Shown here: piece after piece, positions 8,021 to 14,940 of the stretch
Layout: the number at the start of each line of letters is the position of its first letter
Numbering within the stretch: the stretch's first letter is position 1
From: Anaerolineales bacterium
GTDB taxonomy: Bacteria; Chloroflexota; Anaerolineae; Anaerolineales; Villigracilaceae
Assembly (NCBI GenBank): GCA_030834895.1
Contig: JAUQXA010000008.1
Coordinates: 1-47,079, forward strand
Reading direction: 5' to 3'
Length of the DNA: 47,079 bases
Position numbers and translations under genes: made by a program
The notes under the pieces: model-generated
What the model saw: only the letters and a program-made list of their open reading frames with translations
What the model was told of the DNA's origin: nothing
Database searches by the model: none

Positions 8021-8977
8021 CTTGAGGGTTCGTCTTATATTAACCACTTTATCCAGCCCGATAGCCTCATTCCCGACCCTCAAAACCCACAAGCTTGGAA
8101 TAGGTATTCATATGCCCTAAACAACCCCGTCCGCTATAACGACCCAAGCGGACATTGTTTTAGCGGGGCAGTAGTTGACACAATTGCATGTGTAGCTGCT
8201 CTTGCTGGTATATTTTTTGTACTGAATGGCACAAGCGATACTTATAACCCAAATCTTCCCGCCGATGAATTAGCCAGCAGACAAGATTCTGTTGAATTAG
8301 GTGCCGCCCTTTATGTTAGCGGGATGTCTATAAAAAATCCTGTTATATCAAAGGCGGCGGACCTTTATGATTGTGCAACAGGTAATTTCTGCGACCCCGT
8401 TGATTTAGCACATGTGGGATCAGTTGGGCTTTATCGTCAAGCTGCGGACGATGTGCGCAAAACTACAATGCCTGCAAGAGATATTTATTGGATGCAAGAT
8501 ACTGTGAGTATGAGAACTTCGGATGGAATTTTTCTTGATGATCTTGCAGACGATATGGCTATAAATGGTTGGAGAGGTGATCCATTGAGACTTGTAGATT
8601 TTGATGGCAACTTGTTCTCGTACGATAATCGACGACTTGCAGCTGCAAAACTGGCAGATATTGATGTGCCTGTCACAATATATGACCCTCGGCACCCAGA
8701 TATGGATGGCTGGGCGAGGCACTTTACTACAAAAAACCTTGGGACATCAGTTGAAGTTGTTACGAAGCCTTTATCTAAAAGCGGAGAACATTTAGGCATT
8801 ACGATTCTCAAAAATGGTAGTGTTAGAGTGAGATATCTTTTCAATCTGTTATTTACAGGAGCTCTATATTTATGCATGCTCGCAAACCAAGAAACACAGA
8901 TTTGCACATTCAAGACTTTCTCTTACATCCAATTTGGGGGTTCGTTGAGGAGGATGGAGACGAAGTTCAAACAATAG
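7961..8977 (+). CDS. RHS tip toxin, cassette 5, ParB-like domain
   Basis: A 338-residue frame; the RHS core starts near residue 24 (GSSYINHFIQPD) and ends at SGH near 65. The toxin part carries DLADDMAINGWRGDPLRLVD followed by YDNRRLAAAKLADIDVPVTI. This arrangement of a substrate-entry helix followed by 'D/ERR..AAKLA...VPV' is that of ParB/sulfiredoxin-like nuclease domains, known as toxin domains of polymorphic toxins. The last 35 residues overlap the partner gene and look non-conserved, so the reading frame may have been extended by loss of a stop. The start is nominal: the leader is in frame but there is no clear ribosome site. Confidence 0.65.
   Translation: MKDLCSSLYFNNFSFFIPAELEGSSYINHFIQPDSLIPDPQNPQAWNRYSYALNNPVRYNDPSGHCFSGAVVDTIACVAALAGIFFVLNGTSDTYNPNLPADELASRQDSVELGAALYVSGMSIKNPVISKAADLYDCATGNFCDPVDLAHVGSVGLYRQAADDVRKTTMPARDIYWMQDTVSMRTSDGIFLDDLADDMAINGWRGDPLRLVDFDGNLFSYDNRRLAAAKLADIDVPVTIYDPRHPDMDGWARHFTTKNLGTSVEVVTKPLSKSGEHLGITILKNGSVRVRYLFNLLFTGALYLCMLANQETQICTFKTFSYIQFGGSLRRMETKFKQ
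7985..8155 (+). repeat. Cassette 5 leader plus RHS core repeat
   Basis: Diverged copy of the cassette head. The T-rich leader reads CTTTAACAACTTTTC and the left arm is GAGGGTT instead of GTGGGTT. The spacer TCTTATATT and right arm AACCAC are kept. It encodes YINHFIQPDSLIPDPQ and NRYSYALNNPVRYNDPSGH. Confidence 0.8.
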
Positions 8978-9336
8978 ATTACCCTGACAGTTTGGTCTTG
9001 CCAATTGGAGGCGATGTTTTGTTCGTATTATGTGAGTATCAATTTAATGATGGGACAAGGCTAAATGGGGTAGTTTTTGTTCGGCTACTTGATCAAAGCT
9101 TTTACATATTGGCATTTCCGCGTCATGATGGGTCTCTGTTTGACTATCCAGTACATTCACCTCTGGCAGGTACTGTGACACCCGAACAACTTGCGTCTAA
9201 TCTTGGAAAAACAGTTGATGAAGTATTTCCCATTAAGTTTGAAACGCCATTTGTGTTTGAGAATGGTAAAAAGCTGATAGGCGAATACGCCTTTCCTTAT
9301 CATCTGAATCGCAAGCGAGCAAATAGACAAAAATAA
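8872..9336 (+). CDS. Putative immunity protein of cassette 5
   Basis: A 154-residue soluble protein. AGGAG lies about 10 nt before the ATG, inside the toxin gene, and the two frames overlap by 106 bp. It contains DFLLHPIWGFVEEDGD at the start, an alternating-strand middle (DVLFVLCEYQFNDGTRLNGV) and a Lys/Arg-rich tail. I recognise no family. Position after a ParB-like toxin and absence of a signal or membrane segment suit a cytoplasmic immunity protein against a cytoplasmic toxin. The long overlap is unusual and may reflect a lengthened toxin frame. Confidence 0.55.
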   Translation: MHARKPRNTDLHIQDFLLHPIWGFVEEDGDEVQTIDYPDSLVLPIGGDVLFVLCEYQFNDGTRLNGVVFVRLLDQSFYILAFPRHDGSLFDYPVHSPLAGTVTPEQLASNLGKTVDEVFPIKFETPFVFENGKKLIGEYAFPYHLNRKRANRQK

Positions 9337-9359
9337 ATTAACTCATATTCGCTTGCTAG

Positions 9360-9555
9360 TTATCTGTGCCTCGCCAATTTCATGTTTTCATCAAGCGGTG
9401 CATGTTCATTCTCCGTCATTTCGAGTCGTTTGAGGCGTTGAAACGCCTCGGTTCGTTCCTGCTCTTTAACGACCTGTACTCCGTCATGAAACCTCTGCTC
9501 GACACGTTGCATGGCGGAGAAGTAATCGCATGCCACGGTTGGTCGTGGGTGCTAT
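9360..9555 (-). pseudogene. Tyrosine recombinase 3' remnant in leader of cassette 6
   Basis: Minus-strand reading gives TVACDYFSAMQRVEQRFHDG, then VQVVKEQERTEAFQRLKRLE and LDENMKLARHR with a stop at 9360. The first part matches the end of the intact recombinase (residues 622-635) and the remnant before cassette 2. The reading frame is broken just upstream of this segment. It is the longest of the remnants and is nearly intact as the last 60 codons of the gene. Confidence 0.6.
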
Positions 9556-9563
9556 CACCTATT

Positions 9564-9745
9564 ATTCCGCACCTTTACAACACACGGCAACTTTTTTTGT
9601 CCCTGTAAAAGTTGTGGGTTCGTCTTATATTAACCACTTTTTGCAGCCCGATAGCCTCATTCCCGACCCGTCCAATCCGCAGGCGTGGAATAGGTATGTG
9701 TATGTGATGAACCGTCCAGTCAATTTCAATGATCCCACCGGACAT
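9564..9745 (+). repeat. Cassette 6 leader plus RHS core repeat
   Basis: Close copy of the cassette 2 and 7 heads: ATTCCGCACCTTTACAACAC, a T-run, CCCTGTAAAAGTT, GTGGGTT-N11-AACCAC, then the coding core to the GGACAT codons. Confidence 0.85.
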
Positions 9746-10459
9746 TGGGCAGATGAGGGTTGCGGCACAGGTGGCGGAGGCGGTGGCACAGGATGTAACT
9801 TACCAACACCAACAACGCCTTCCACTGACGACGGTACTGGGACTGATGATGACGGAGATAGCGGCGTCCCGATAGATTCAGGAACTAATGAGCAAAACCC
9901 GTGTATTGGAACTCCGCCATACATGCCTCTATATACATGTGGTGGAGTTATAACTGAACCATCATATCCATGGTTGACTAATTCACCAGCCCCTGATGAT
10001 TACACAAAGCATGGGTATGGCGGTGGGCAAACTGTATATATTAATGGACGGGCGGTTAATCCAAGTATTACGCGCGGGTCAAGCATAATTGATTTAAGTA
10101 TGATATTTTTTGGAAATTTGATATTTAATACCAATTTCATACAACATGGGTTCGATAGATCCGCACACGGCATAATACCTTTTATAACTAATAACTCAAC
10201 TAGAGCTACAGCAGTATTCGGGGTAGGAGTCTATAACAATACAGGTTGGGACGTGGTTATTGATGCAATGGAAATTAATGGCGTTCACCACAGGATAGAC
10301 ACTTCGGAAAACGTTACTACAGACAATTTGGTTATCGCTCCGATAAATCCGCAGTTAACTATTGATCAAAACCAAGTGAGCATTAATTATTCGATATATT
10401 CAGCAGGTTCATATATTGGATTGGGTACAATAACGTATCAAGGTCCAATAGGTCCATAA
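9614..10459 (+). CDS. RHS tip toxin, cassette 6 (unknown, Gly/Asp-rich linker)
   Basis: A tip of about 281 residues from the GTG in the repeat; the frame is open further left to an ATG at 9530, but that part is leader. The core (YINHFLQPDSLIPDP, NRYVYVMNRPVNFNDPTGH) is followed by a Gly-rich and Thr/Asp-rich linker with paired Cys, then a beta-rich domain (AVFGVGVYNNTGWDVVID, QVSINYSIYSAGSYIGLG). The composition suggests an exported, possibly membrane- or wall-interacting domain. No family is recognised. The stop overlaps an ATG, and the partner lipoprotein follows directly. Confidence 0.65.
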   Translation: MGSSYINHFLQPDSLIPDPSNPQAWNRYVYVMNRPVNFNDPTGHWADEGCGTGGGGGGTGCNLPTPTTPSTDDGTGTDDDGDSGVPIDSGTNEQNPCIGTPPYMPLYTCGGVITEPSYPWLTNSPAPDDYTKHGYGGGQTVYINGRAVNPSITRGSSIIDLSMIFFGNLIFNTNFIQHGFDRSAHGIIPFITNNSTRATAVFGVGVYNNTGWDVVIDAMEINGVHHRIDTSENVTTDNLVIAPINPQLTIDQNQVSINYSIYSAGSYIGLGTITYQGPIGP

Positions 10460-10470
10460 TGGAGATTAGG

Positions 10471-10977
10471 ATGAAAACAAAACAATTCACAATAACAATT
10501 GTTATATTAACGATATTAATTGGATGCGTAAAAACGGATATTCCGCCACTTCCATTAAGATATCTTGAAGATAGCGTGCATCTGTCAGATAATGGTGAAT
10601 TCATATTACTTACGGCGCCTCAACAGGCAAATACCTTTAAGATAGGTGATTCGATCGGCATTCTCATTCAAAACAAGTCAGACTATAAATTTACCTATAA
10701 ATATGGCGACGCAAAATTATTTTTTCTAGATGAAAACAACTCATGGAACGAAGTCGATAATACAGCGATGTATGTGTATGAAGGCAAAAGCGAAGTTGGT
10801 GAAGGTGGAAACACTGAAACCTTTTCGACAATTTTGGAGACTTTCGATACGGATATTTTTTATAATAAAAGCACTTACTTAAAAATAGTAGTAATTGGAG
10901 AATTATCAAAAAGGAATATGGATGCATCTGCATCCCAAAAAATTGCTGTCGCTATTGATTTGAAACTCAATCCTTAA
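10471..10977 (+). CDS. Lipoprotein, putative immunity protein of cassette 6
   Basis: About 168 residues. The ATG at 10471 is preferred to the one at 10459 because GGAG lies about 7 nt upstream and it gives a clean lipoprotein signal (KTKQFTITIVILTILIGC, Cys near residue 19). The mature part is soluble and acidic, with an IGDSIGILIQNKSDYKFTYK segment and a strand-like end (KIAVAIDLKLNP), resembling an Ig-like fold. Like cassette 4, the pair suggests protection outside the membrane. Function is inferred from position. Confidence 0.55.
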   Translation: MKTKQFTITIVILTILIGCVKTDIPPLPLRYLEDSVHLSDNGEFILLTAPQQANTFKIGDSIGILIQNKSDYKFTYKYGDAKLFFLDENNSWNEVDNTAMYVYEGKSEVGEGGNTETFSTILETFDTDIFYNKSTYLKIVVIGELSKRNMDASASQKIAVAIDLKLNP

Positions 10978-11084
10978 TTTCCGTGCCATATTACCTTGCT
11001 CGGCGTGGGACTTTCCCCTTCTGGGACGATCTGGGAAGCCGGTCATGAGTTGACAGTCGCTTTGCGAAGTGACTATCAATTGGC

Positions 11085-11266
11085 ATTCCGCACCTTTACA
11101 ACACACAGCATCTTTTTTTGTCCCTGCAAAAGTTGTGGGTTCGTCTTATATTAACCACTTTTTGCAGCCCGATACCCTGATTCCCGACCCATCCAATCCC
11201 CAGGCGTGGAATCGGTATAGCTATGTAAAGAACAATCCTATCAACTTTAATGACCCAAGCGGACAT
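11085..11266 (+). repeat. Cassette 7 leader plus RHS core repeat
   Basis: Copy of the cassette head with the CTCGGCGTGGGACTTTCCCC segment at 10998-11017 upstream, as before cassette 3. It carries the standard leader, GTGGGTT-N11-AACCAC, and a core encoding NRYSYVKNNPINFNDPSGH. Confidence 0.85.
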
Positions 11267-11902
11267 AGCGCTGATTGTGGAATAGGAGATTCTTATTGCA
11301 GAGCCGGAAAACTTGATGTTTCTAAACGTGCCAATGATTTATACAAAAATTTACCAAATCGTAAAGGCAGAAACTGGATAAGCTTATCTGATACGGAGAA
11401 GTCCATTCTTTCTGAAGGTGGTTGGGATGAAGGTGCCTTTAATGATAAAGGAGGCGTTTCTAAAGCGGACGCATTGTATGATCCTGCAACTTATGTTGTC
11501 GGAGCCTTTACAGGTGGTGGTTTATTGCGGGCAGGATATAAAGCTTTAGTAAGTTATGCCACAATCAATGCAGGAGCTTCAATGACCAGTATAGGGAGTG
11601 TAGGTATGTATGAAAAAGCCGGTACCACATATTTTCACCTACCTAATCCTGTGTACAATGCGCTTTCTAAAATTGGAATAGGACAAAACAACGTAGCAAC
11701 TTTAATTAACCGAGGAGTAATTAATACTCAAATTGCAGCAGGAAAGCCCACAACCGTTACTCTTTACGATCCAGGCAAAACAGGGTCAGGAACTCAAATG
11801 GAAATGGATATGTATTTCGCTGCGCAATATGTTGAGAGTACAGCTAATTGGCTTAACGTTGATAAGATTTTGCAGCCTTCTACATGGCAATGGGTAAAAT
11901 AA
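11135..11902 (+). CDS. RHS tip toxin, cassette 7 (unknown toxin domain)
   Basis: A 255-residue tip from GTG. After the core ending NDPSGH it has a Lys-rich helical linker (SKRANDLYKNLPNRKGRNW), then a Gly-rich segment (VVGAFTGGGLLRAGYKALVS) typical of pretoxin linkers. The terminal domain contains NNVATLINRGVINTQIAAG and MEMDMYFAAQYVESTANW. No known toxin motif is recognised. The stop codon overlaps the start of the next gene (TAATG), so translational coupling with the partner is likely. Confidence 0.65.
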   Translation: MGSSYINHFLQPDTLIPDPSNPQAWNRYSYVKNNPINFNDPSGHSADCGIGDSYCRAGKLDVSKRANDLYKNLPNRKGRNWISLSDTEKSILSEGGWDEGAFNDKGGVSKADALYDPATYVVGAFTGGGLLRAGYKALVSYATINAGASMTSIGSVGMYEKAGTTYFHLPNPVYNALSKIGIGQNNVATLINRGVINTQIAAGKPTTVTLYDPGKTGSGTQMEMDMYFAAQYVESTANWLNVDKILQPSTWQWVK

Positions 11903-12378
11903 TGAAAAATAAGAAATTAGAATCAATTAGCCGAGAAATTGAATATTATTTTCAGTTTCTCCTTGATAGGGGGTATAAAGTTTATGACATAAAAGAGCTT
12001 CCCATGGGAAACTGGCAGGTAATATTCGCTTTGAATGATTGTGCCATAGTGATTTACAGTGATCGAGATGATGTGGATATACTATTTTCACCCATTGATT
12101 CGAATTTTGATTATCGGGTTGGGCTTAGTACTATGATTTATTTTTTGACCAATGGACAGGTTTTTGTTGGTAGATCTAAAAAAAGTTTCTTTAATACCAG
12201 AAAGAAATCCTTTGAAAAGTTGTCAAACCTGCTGAAAGAGTATATAGATCGAATTATTCCTTATTTTGGCAGGGATTATGAAAAATATAAACATGAATTG
12301 ATGTTAACGCAACAAAAACATCTCGATATTTATCTAGATACATATATCCCAAAACGAAAGCAGCGAAATTGGGAGTGA
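11902..12378 (+). CDS. Putative immunity protein of cassette 7
   Basis: A 158-residue, Lys/Tyr-rich soluble protein without signal or membrane segment. It overlaps the toxin stop by one base. It contains FQFLLDRGYKVYDIKELPMG, then strand-like WQVIFALNDCAIVIYSDRDD and a helical C-terminus (FEKLSNLLKEYIDRIIPYFG). This two-part layout is common among cytoplasmic immunity proteins, but I cannot assign a family. An ATG at 11884 in frame lies inside the toxin gene and is less likely the start. Confidence 0.6.
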   Translation: MKNKKLESISREIEYYFQFLLDRGYKVYDIKELPMGNWQVIFALNDCAIVIYSDRDDVDILFSPIDSNFDYRVGLSTMIYFLTNGQVFVGRSKKSFFNTRKKSFEKLSNLLKEYIDRIIPYFGRDYEKYKHELMLTQQKHLDIYLDTYIPKRKQRNWE

Positions 12379-12447
12379 TCCCGTTCTGTTTATTGCAAGT
12401 TACCTGACAACGAATGTTATTTGTCTCGGCATGTTTCGTGTCGATAT

Positions 12448-12503
12448 GGCACTTTAACAATTTCTTTTTTTACTCCTTGCGCGATTGTGGGTTCGTCTTA
12501 TAT
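12448..12503 (+). repeat. Right-truncated cassette leader at end of array
   Basis: The leader (CACTTTAACAATTTC, T-run, TACTCCTTGCG, TTGTGGGTT, CGTCTTATAT) is present but stops at TCTTATAT. The RHS coding core and right arm AACCAC are absent. Instead the palindrome and recombinase begin. This marks the right boundary of the array. Confidence 0.8.
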
Positions 12504-12535
12504 CAAGGCTTCGAGAAATCTCGAAGCCTTGATAT
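12500..12535. repeat. Perfect 17-bp inverted repeat with 2-nt spacer
   Basis: The arms are ATATCAAGGCTTCGAGA (12500-12516) and its exact complement at 12519-12535, separated by AA. It begins inside the TCTTATAT motif and ends 2 bp from the recombinase stop codon. On the recombinase strand no U-tract follows, so it is a poor intrinsic terminator. It could be a recombinase-binding or attachment site, or a transcript-stabilising hairpin. Confidence 0.8.
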
Positions 12536-12537
12536 CA

Positions 12538-14499
12538 TTAATTTCCTTGTTGCTGAATATTTGTTACACCATACCAAGACCCACCACATTGCGCTTCAAT
12601 AAACTGCACAGCCTGGAAGTAATCCCGCATCACCGTCTCGTCATAGGCGCGGGCATATGTCATGGTTGTGTTCAAGTTTGTATGCCCAAGCAGCTTTTGA
12701 ATAGAAGTGACCTGGCACCCCACATTTAATAGCTGGGTTGCGTACGTATGTCTGAGACGATGGGGCGTGACCGGCACATTTACCCGCCTGCCAGTGCTTT
12801 TCAATTTTTGACGGAGATAACCACTTTTCAGCGGCTTTCCATTCCGCACGAACACATATCCGCCCATTTTATCCATACCACGTGCGGCGAGATATTCCTG
12901 TAAACCAACCAATGCGGCATCGGTAAGGTACACCACTCGCCCTTTTCTCCACTTGCCATCCCGTATAAAAAGACGCCAGGTATGGCTCACGGAGGAGATA
13001 TAAAAATCCGAAAATTTCAATTCATTCACCTCGCCTGCTCTCAAACCGCCCTGCCACAATAGATAAAAAGCAGCTCGAAGCAAGAGAGCATCATGCATTT
13101 CGGCCTGGTCTTTTGCCTGTAAAACCCTTGTTTCAATCTCCTCCTTCAAGCACAATACCTGCGCCGAAGTCATATACCTTGGCAATAATGTGGTTTCTTT
13201 CAGGCGCCTGATGTTTTCAAGGGAAGCGTCAATAAGCACCTCATCGCCTCTCAAAAAAGACAAGAAAGATCGAAGTCCGCTCAGGTGGATATTGATTCCT
13301 TTGGCACAACACCCTCTCTCAAGGCGGTGTTGTATGTATCTCAGTACGTGCTCAGACCGCAACTGAGTCACAGACTTTACCCCGCATTCTTTGTCGAAAA
13401 AATTCCAAAGGACGCTGTGCATACTGAAAAAATTGGAGGAATTATCCTCCACCCGTTCTGTGCGCCAGCGATTTATCTGCGTCCTGCGATAGGCTTCGAG
13501 TTGATTAACAAGTTCCATGTTCAGTCTACTGATAGAGACTGGAATGTTGTAATGTGCGGGAATCTGTTCCTCTAAGGCAGGTTCATCATCTGCCTGTATA
13601 TCATAATCCAGGGACATCGCCTGTGTCGCCTGAATTAGAAGTTTCCAGCTGTCCAATTTCCCGGATGATTTGTAGAAATCAGCTTCGACTTGCTTGTCAT
13701 TGGCGACCGCATAAATCTGCGTGGTTTCCACAAAACGATGGCCCATCAATTTCTGGATGGAAGTAATTGGCATGCCCGCCGAAAGCAGACGATCAGCAAA
13801 AGTATGTCTGAGCATATGTGCGGTCAAATTTACCCCACTGCATTCCCGGATATGGCTGATACGATTATTGATACTGGTGGTGGAGATTTTCCTTTGGTTA
13901 TAAGTGATAAAAACATATTCACAGCGGGTTTTGGAGCGTTTTTCCAGCCAAAGCCTCAAATCCTCCTCAGCCTCGGAAGAAAGATATACAGTACGTTCAC
14001 GCGAACCTTTTCCGCGAATGATCATGCGCGAAGGGGCTTCCCCCAGATAAATATCCGTCATTTTTAACGCTGATACTTCGCTGATCCGTAGTCCACTGGT
14101 CAACATTAATATGAACATTGCCTTGTCGCGGGTATCGTGAATCGCATTGAAGAATTTTCGCAGATCTTTTTCGTTTACCGGGCGCGGCAGGCGCTGCGGC
14201 TCTTTGAGATAATGTCTTTTGGGTAATACTGGACAGGCAACATTCTTGCCCTCTTCAAGCAGGAATCTGTAAAACGAAGCCACCGCTGCAAGCCTGCGAT
14301 TGACTGTACTGGGTTTATAACCCTTGTTGACTTGGAAATTTACAAATTCATCCACATCCCGAAAACGCACATCTTCAACATTTAGGCGACTGATAATCGA
14401 CGCAAACATTTCAAGGTCGCATTTGTAGTCATGCCATGTGCGCGCCTGCGGGCTGCGCATCCGCGTCCAGTTAATAAACCGTTTTATTTCAGCTCGCAT
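12538..14499 (-). CDS. Tandem double tyrosine recombinase (two fused integrase modules)
   Basis: A 653-residue protein holding two full tyrosine recombinases. Module 1 (about 1-290) has an N-terminal core-binding domain and catalytic residues R138 (SGLRISEV), K164, HMLRH (H228, R231), H254 and Y263. Module 2 (about 320-640) has R487 (GGLRAGEV), HRLRH (H580, R583), H606 (GHTNLNTT) and Y615. Both active sites look complete. A strong AGGAGG ribosome site precedes the ATG. Usual integrases are 300-400 residues with one site; one polypeptide with two could cut a site pair as a dimer instead of a tetramer. It lies convergent to the RHS array, and remnants of related genes lie in array leaders, which suggests it (or relatives) moves cassettes. 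Confidence 0.85.
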   Translation of the reverse strand: MRAEIKRFINWTRMRSPQARTWHDYKCDLEMFASIISRLNVEDVRFRDVDEFVNFQVNKGYKPSTVNRRLAAVASFYRFLLEEGKNVACPVLPKRHYLKEPQRLPRPVNEKDLRKFFNAIHDTRDKAMFILMLTSGLRISEVSALKMTDIYLGEAPSRMIIRGKGSRERTVYLSSEAEEDLRLWLEKRSKTRCEYVFITYNQRKISTTSINNRISHIRECSGVNLTAHMLRHTFADRLLSAGMPITSIQKLMGHRFVETTQIYAVANDKQVEADFYKSSGKLDSWKLLIQATQAMSLDYDIQADDEPALEEQIPAHYNIPVSISRLNMELVNQLEAYRRTQINRWRTERVEDNSSNFFSMHSVLWNFFDKECGVKSVTQLRSEHVLRYIQHRLERGCCAKGINIHLSGLRSFLSFLRGDEVLIDASLENIRRLKETTLLPRYMTSAQVLCLKEEIETRVLQAKDQAEMHDALLLRAAFYLLWQGGLRAGEVNELKFSDFYISSVSHTWRLFIRDGKWRKGRVVYLTDAALVGLQEYLAARGMDKMGGYVFVRNGKPLKSGYLRQKLKSTGRRVNVPVTPHRLRHTYATQLLNVGCQVTSIQKLLGHTNLNTTMTYARAYDETVMRDYFQAVQFIEAQCGGSWYGVTNIQQQGN

Positions 14500-14940
14500 G
14501 AGAATGCCTCCTGTAAGTGAGGGTGCCGCGTTGGCGACATTCTACTTTTGAAATGTTCGCTAATTTGCAAGACCTCCGGCGTTTTCACGCGGCTCTTATA
14601 TCTGAGAAGTTTCCAACAGGCGCAGGTCGATCGGAGAAAACATCCAGGGCTCTCAGCAATACGGATGGACATCTCTAATAAGATCCACTTGTAATTAAGC
14701 AGATGCGGGTATGGTGGAACGCCTTTGCAGGTACGCAACAATCCAAAGGTGATCCACCAAGCCATAAAGACTCGGAGACTCAAAGGATTCTTTGTGCCTC
14801 GGTGGCTTTGAGTCCTTGTGGTCAGCCCGCGAGTTTAGTCACTATCGAAAAAATCCTACCGACACGATCCAGATACCGTCCCCCCTACTTTCGTATCATG
14901 CGTCCCACGAAACAAAAATCTACTTTCAAAAGGATATGCA
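14500..14940. other. Non-coding gap between recombinase and secretion-like cluster
   Basis: No convincing gene. It holds the recombinase ribosome site, a TCTTATATC copy at 14594-14602 identical to the one at 12496-12504, and a CTTTGTGCCTCGGTGGC segment (about 14790-14806) resembling the arms found between narG and narH. TATCAT at 14894-14899 followed by GCGTCCC resembles the promoter-like box before two other genes of the cluster. Confidence 0.5.

Noticed and set aside
7868..8092. A minus-strand reading frame antisense to cassette 5 as a functional gene
   Set aside because: Its first half is the complement of the RHS core and leader. Only the tail resembles recombinase, so it is treated as a remnant.
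12500..12535. The palindrome as a classical intrinsic terminator
   Set aside because: No T-run follows on either strand and the loop is only 2 nt.
13285..14067. Several + strand frames within the recombinase region as genes
   Set aside because: They are complements of a well-supported minus-strand gene and show no protein-like motifs.
14500..14700. A tRNA gene as integration target beside the recombinase
   Set aside because: No cloverleaf, T-loop or anticodon arm could be found on either strand.
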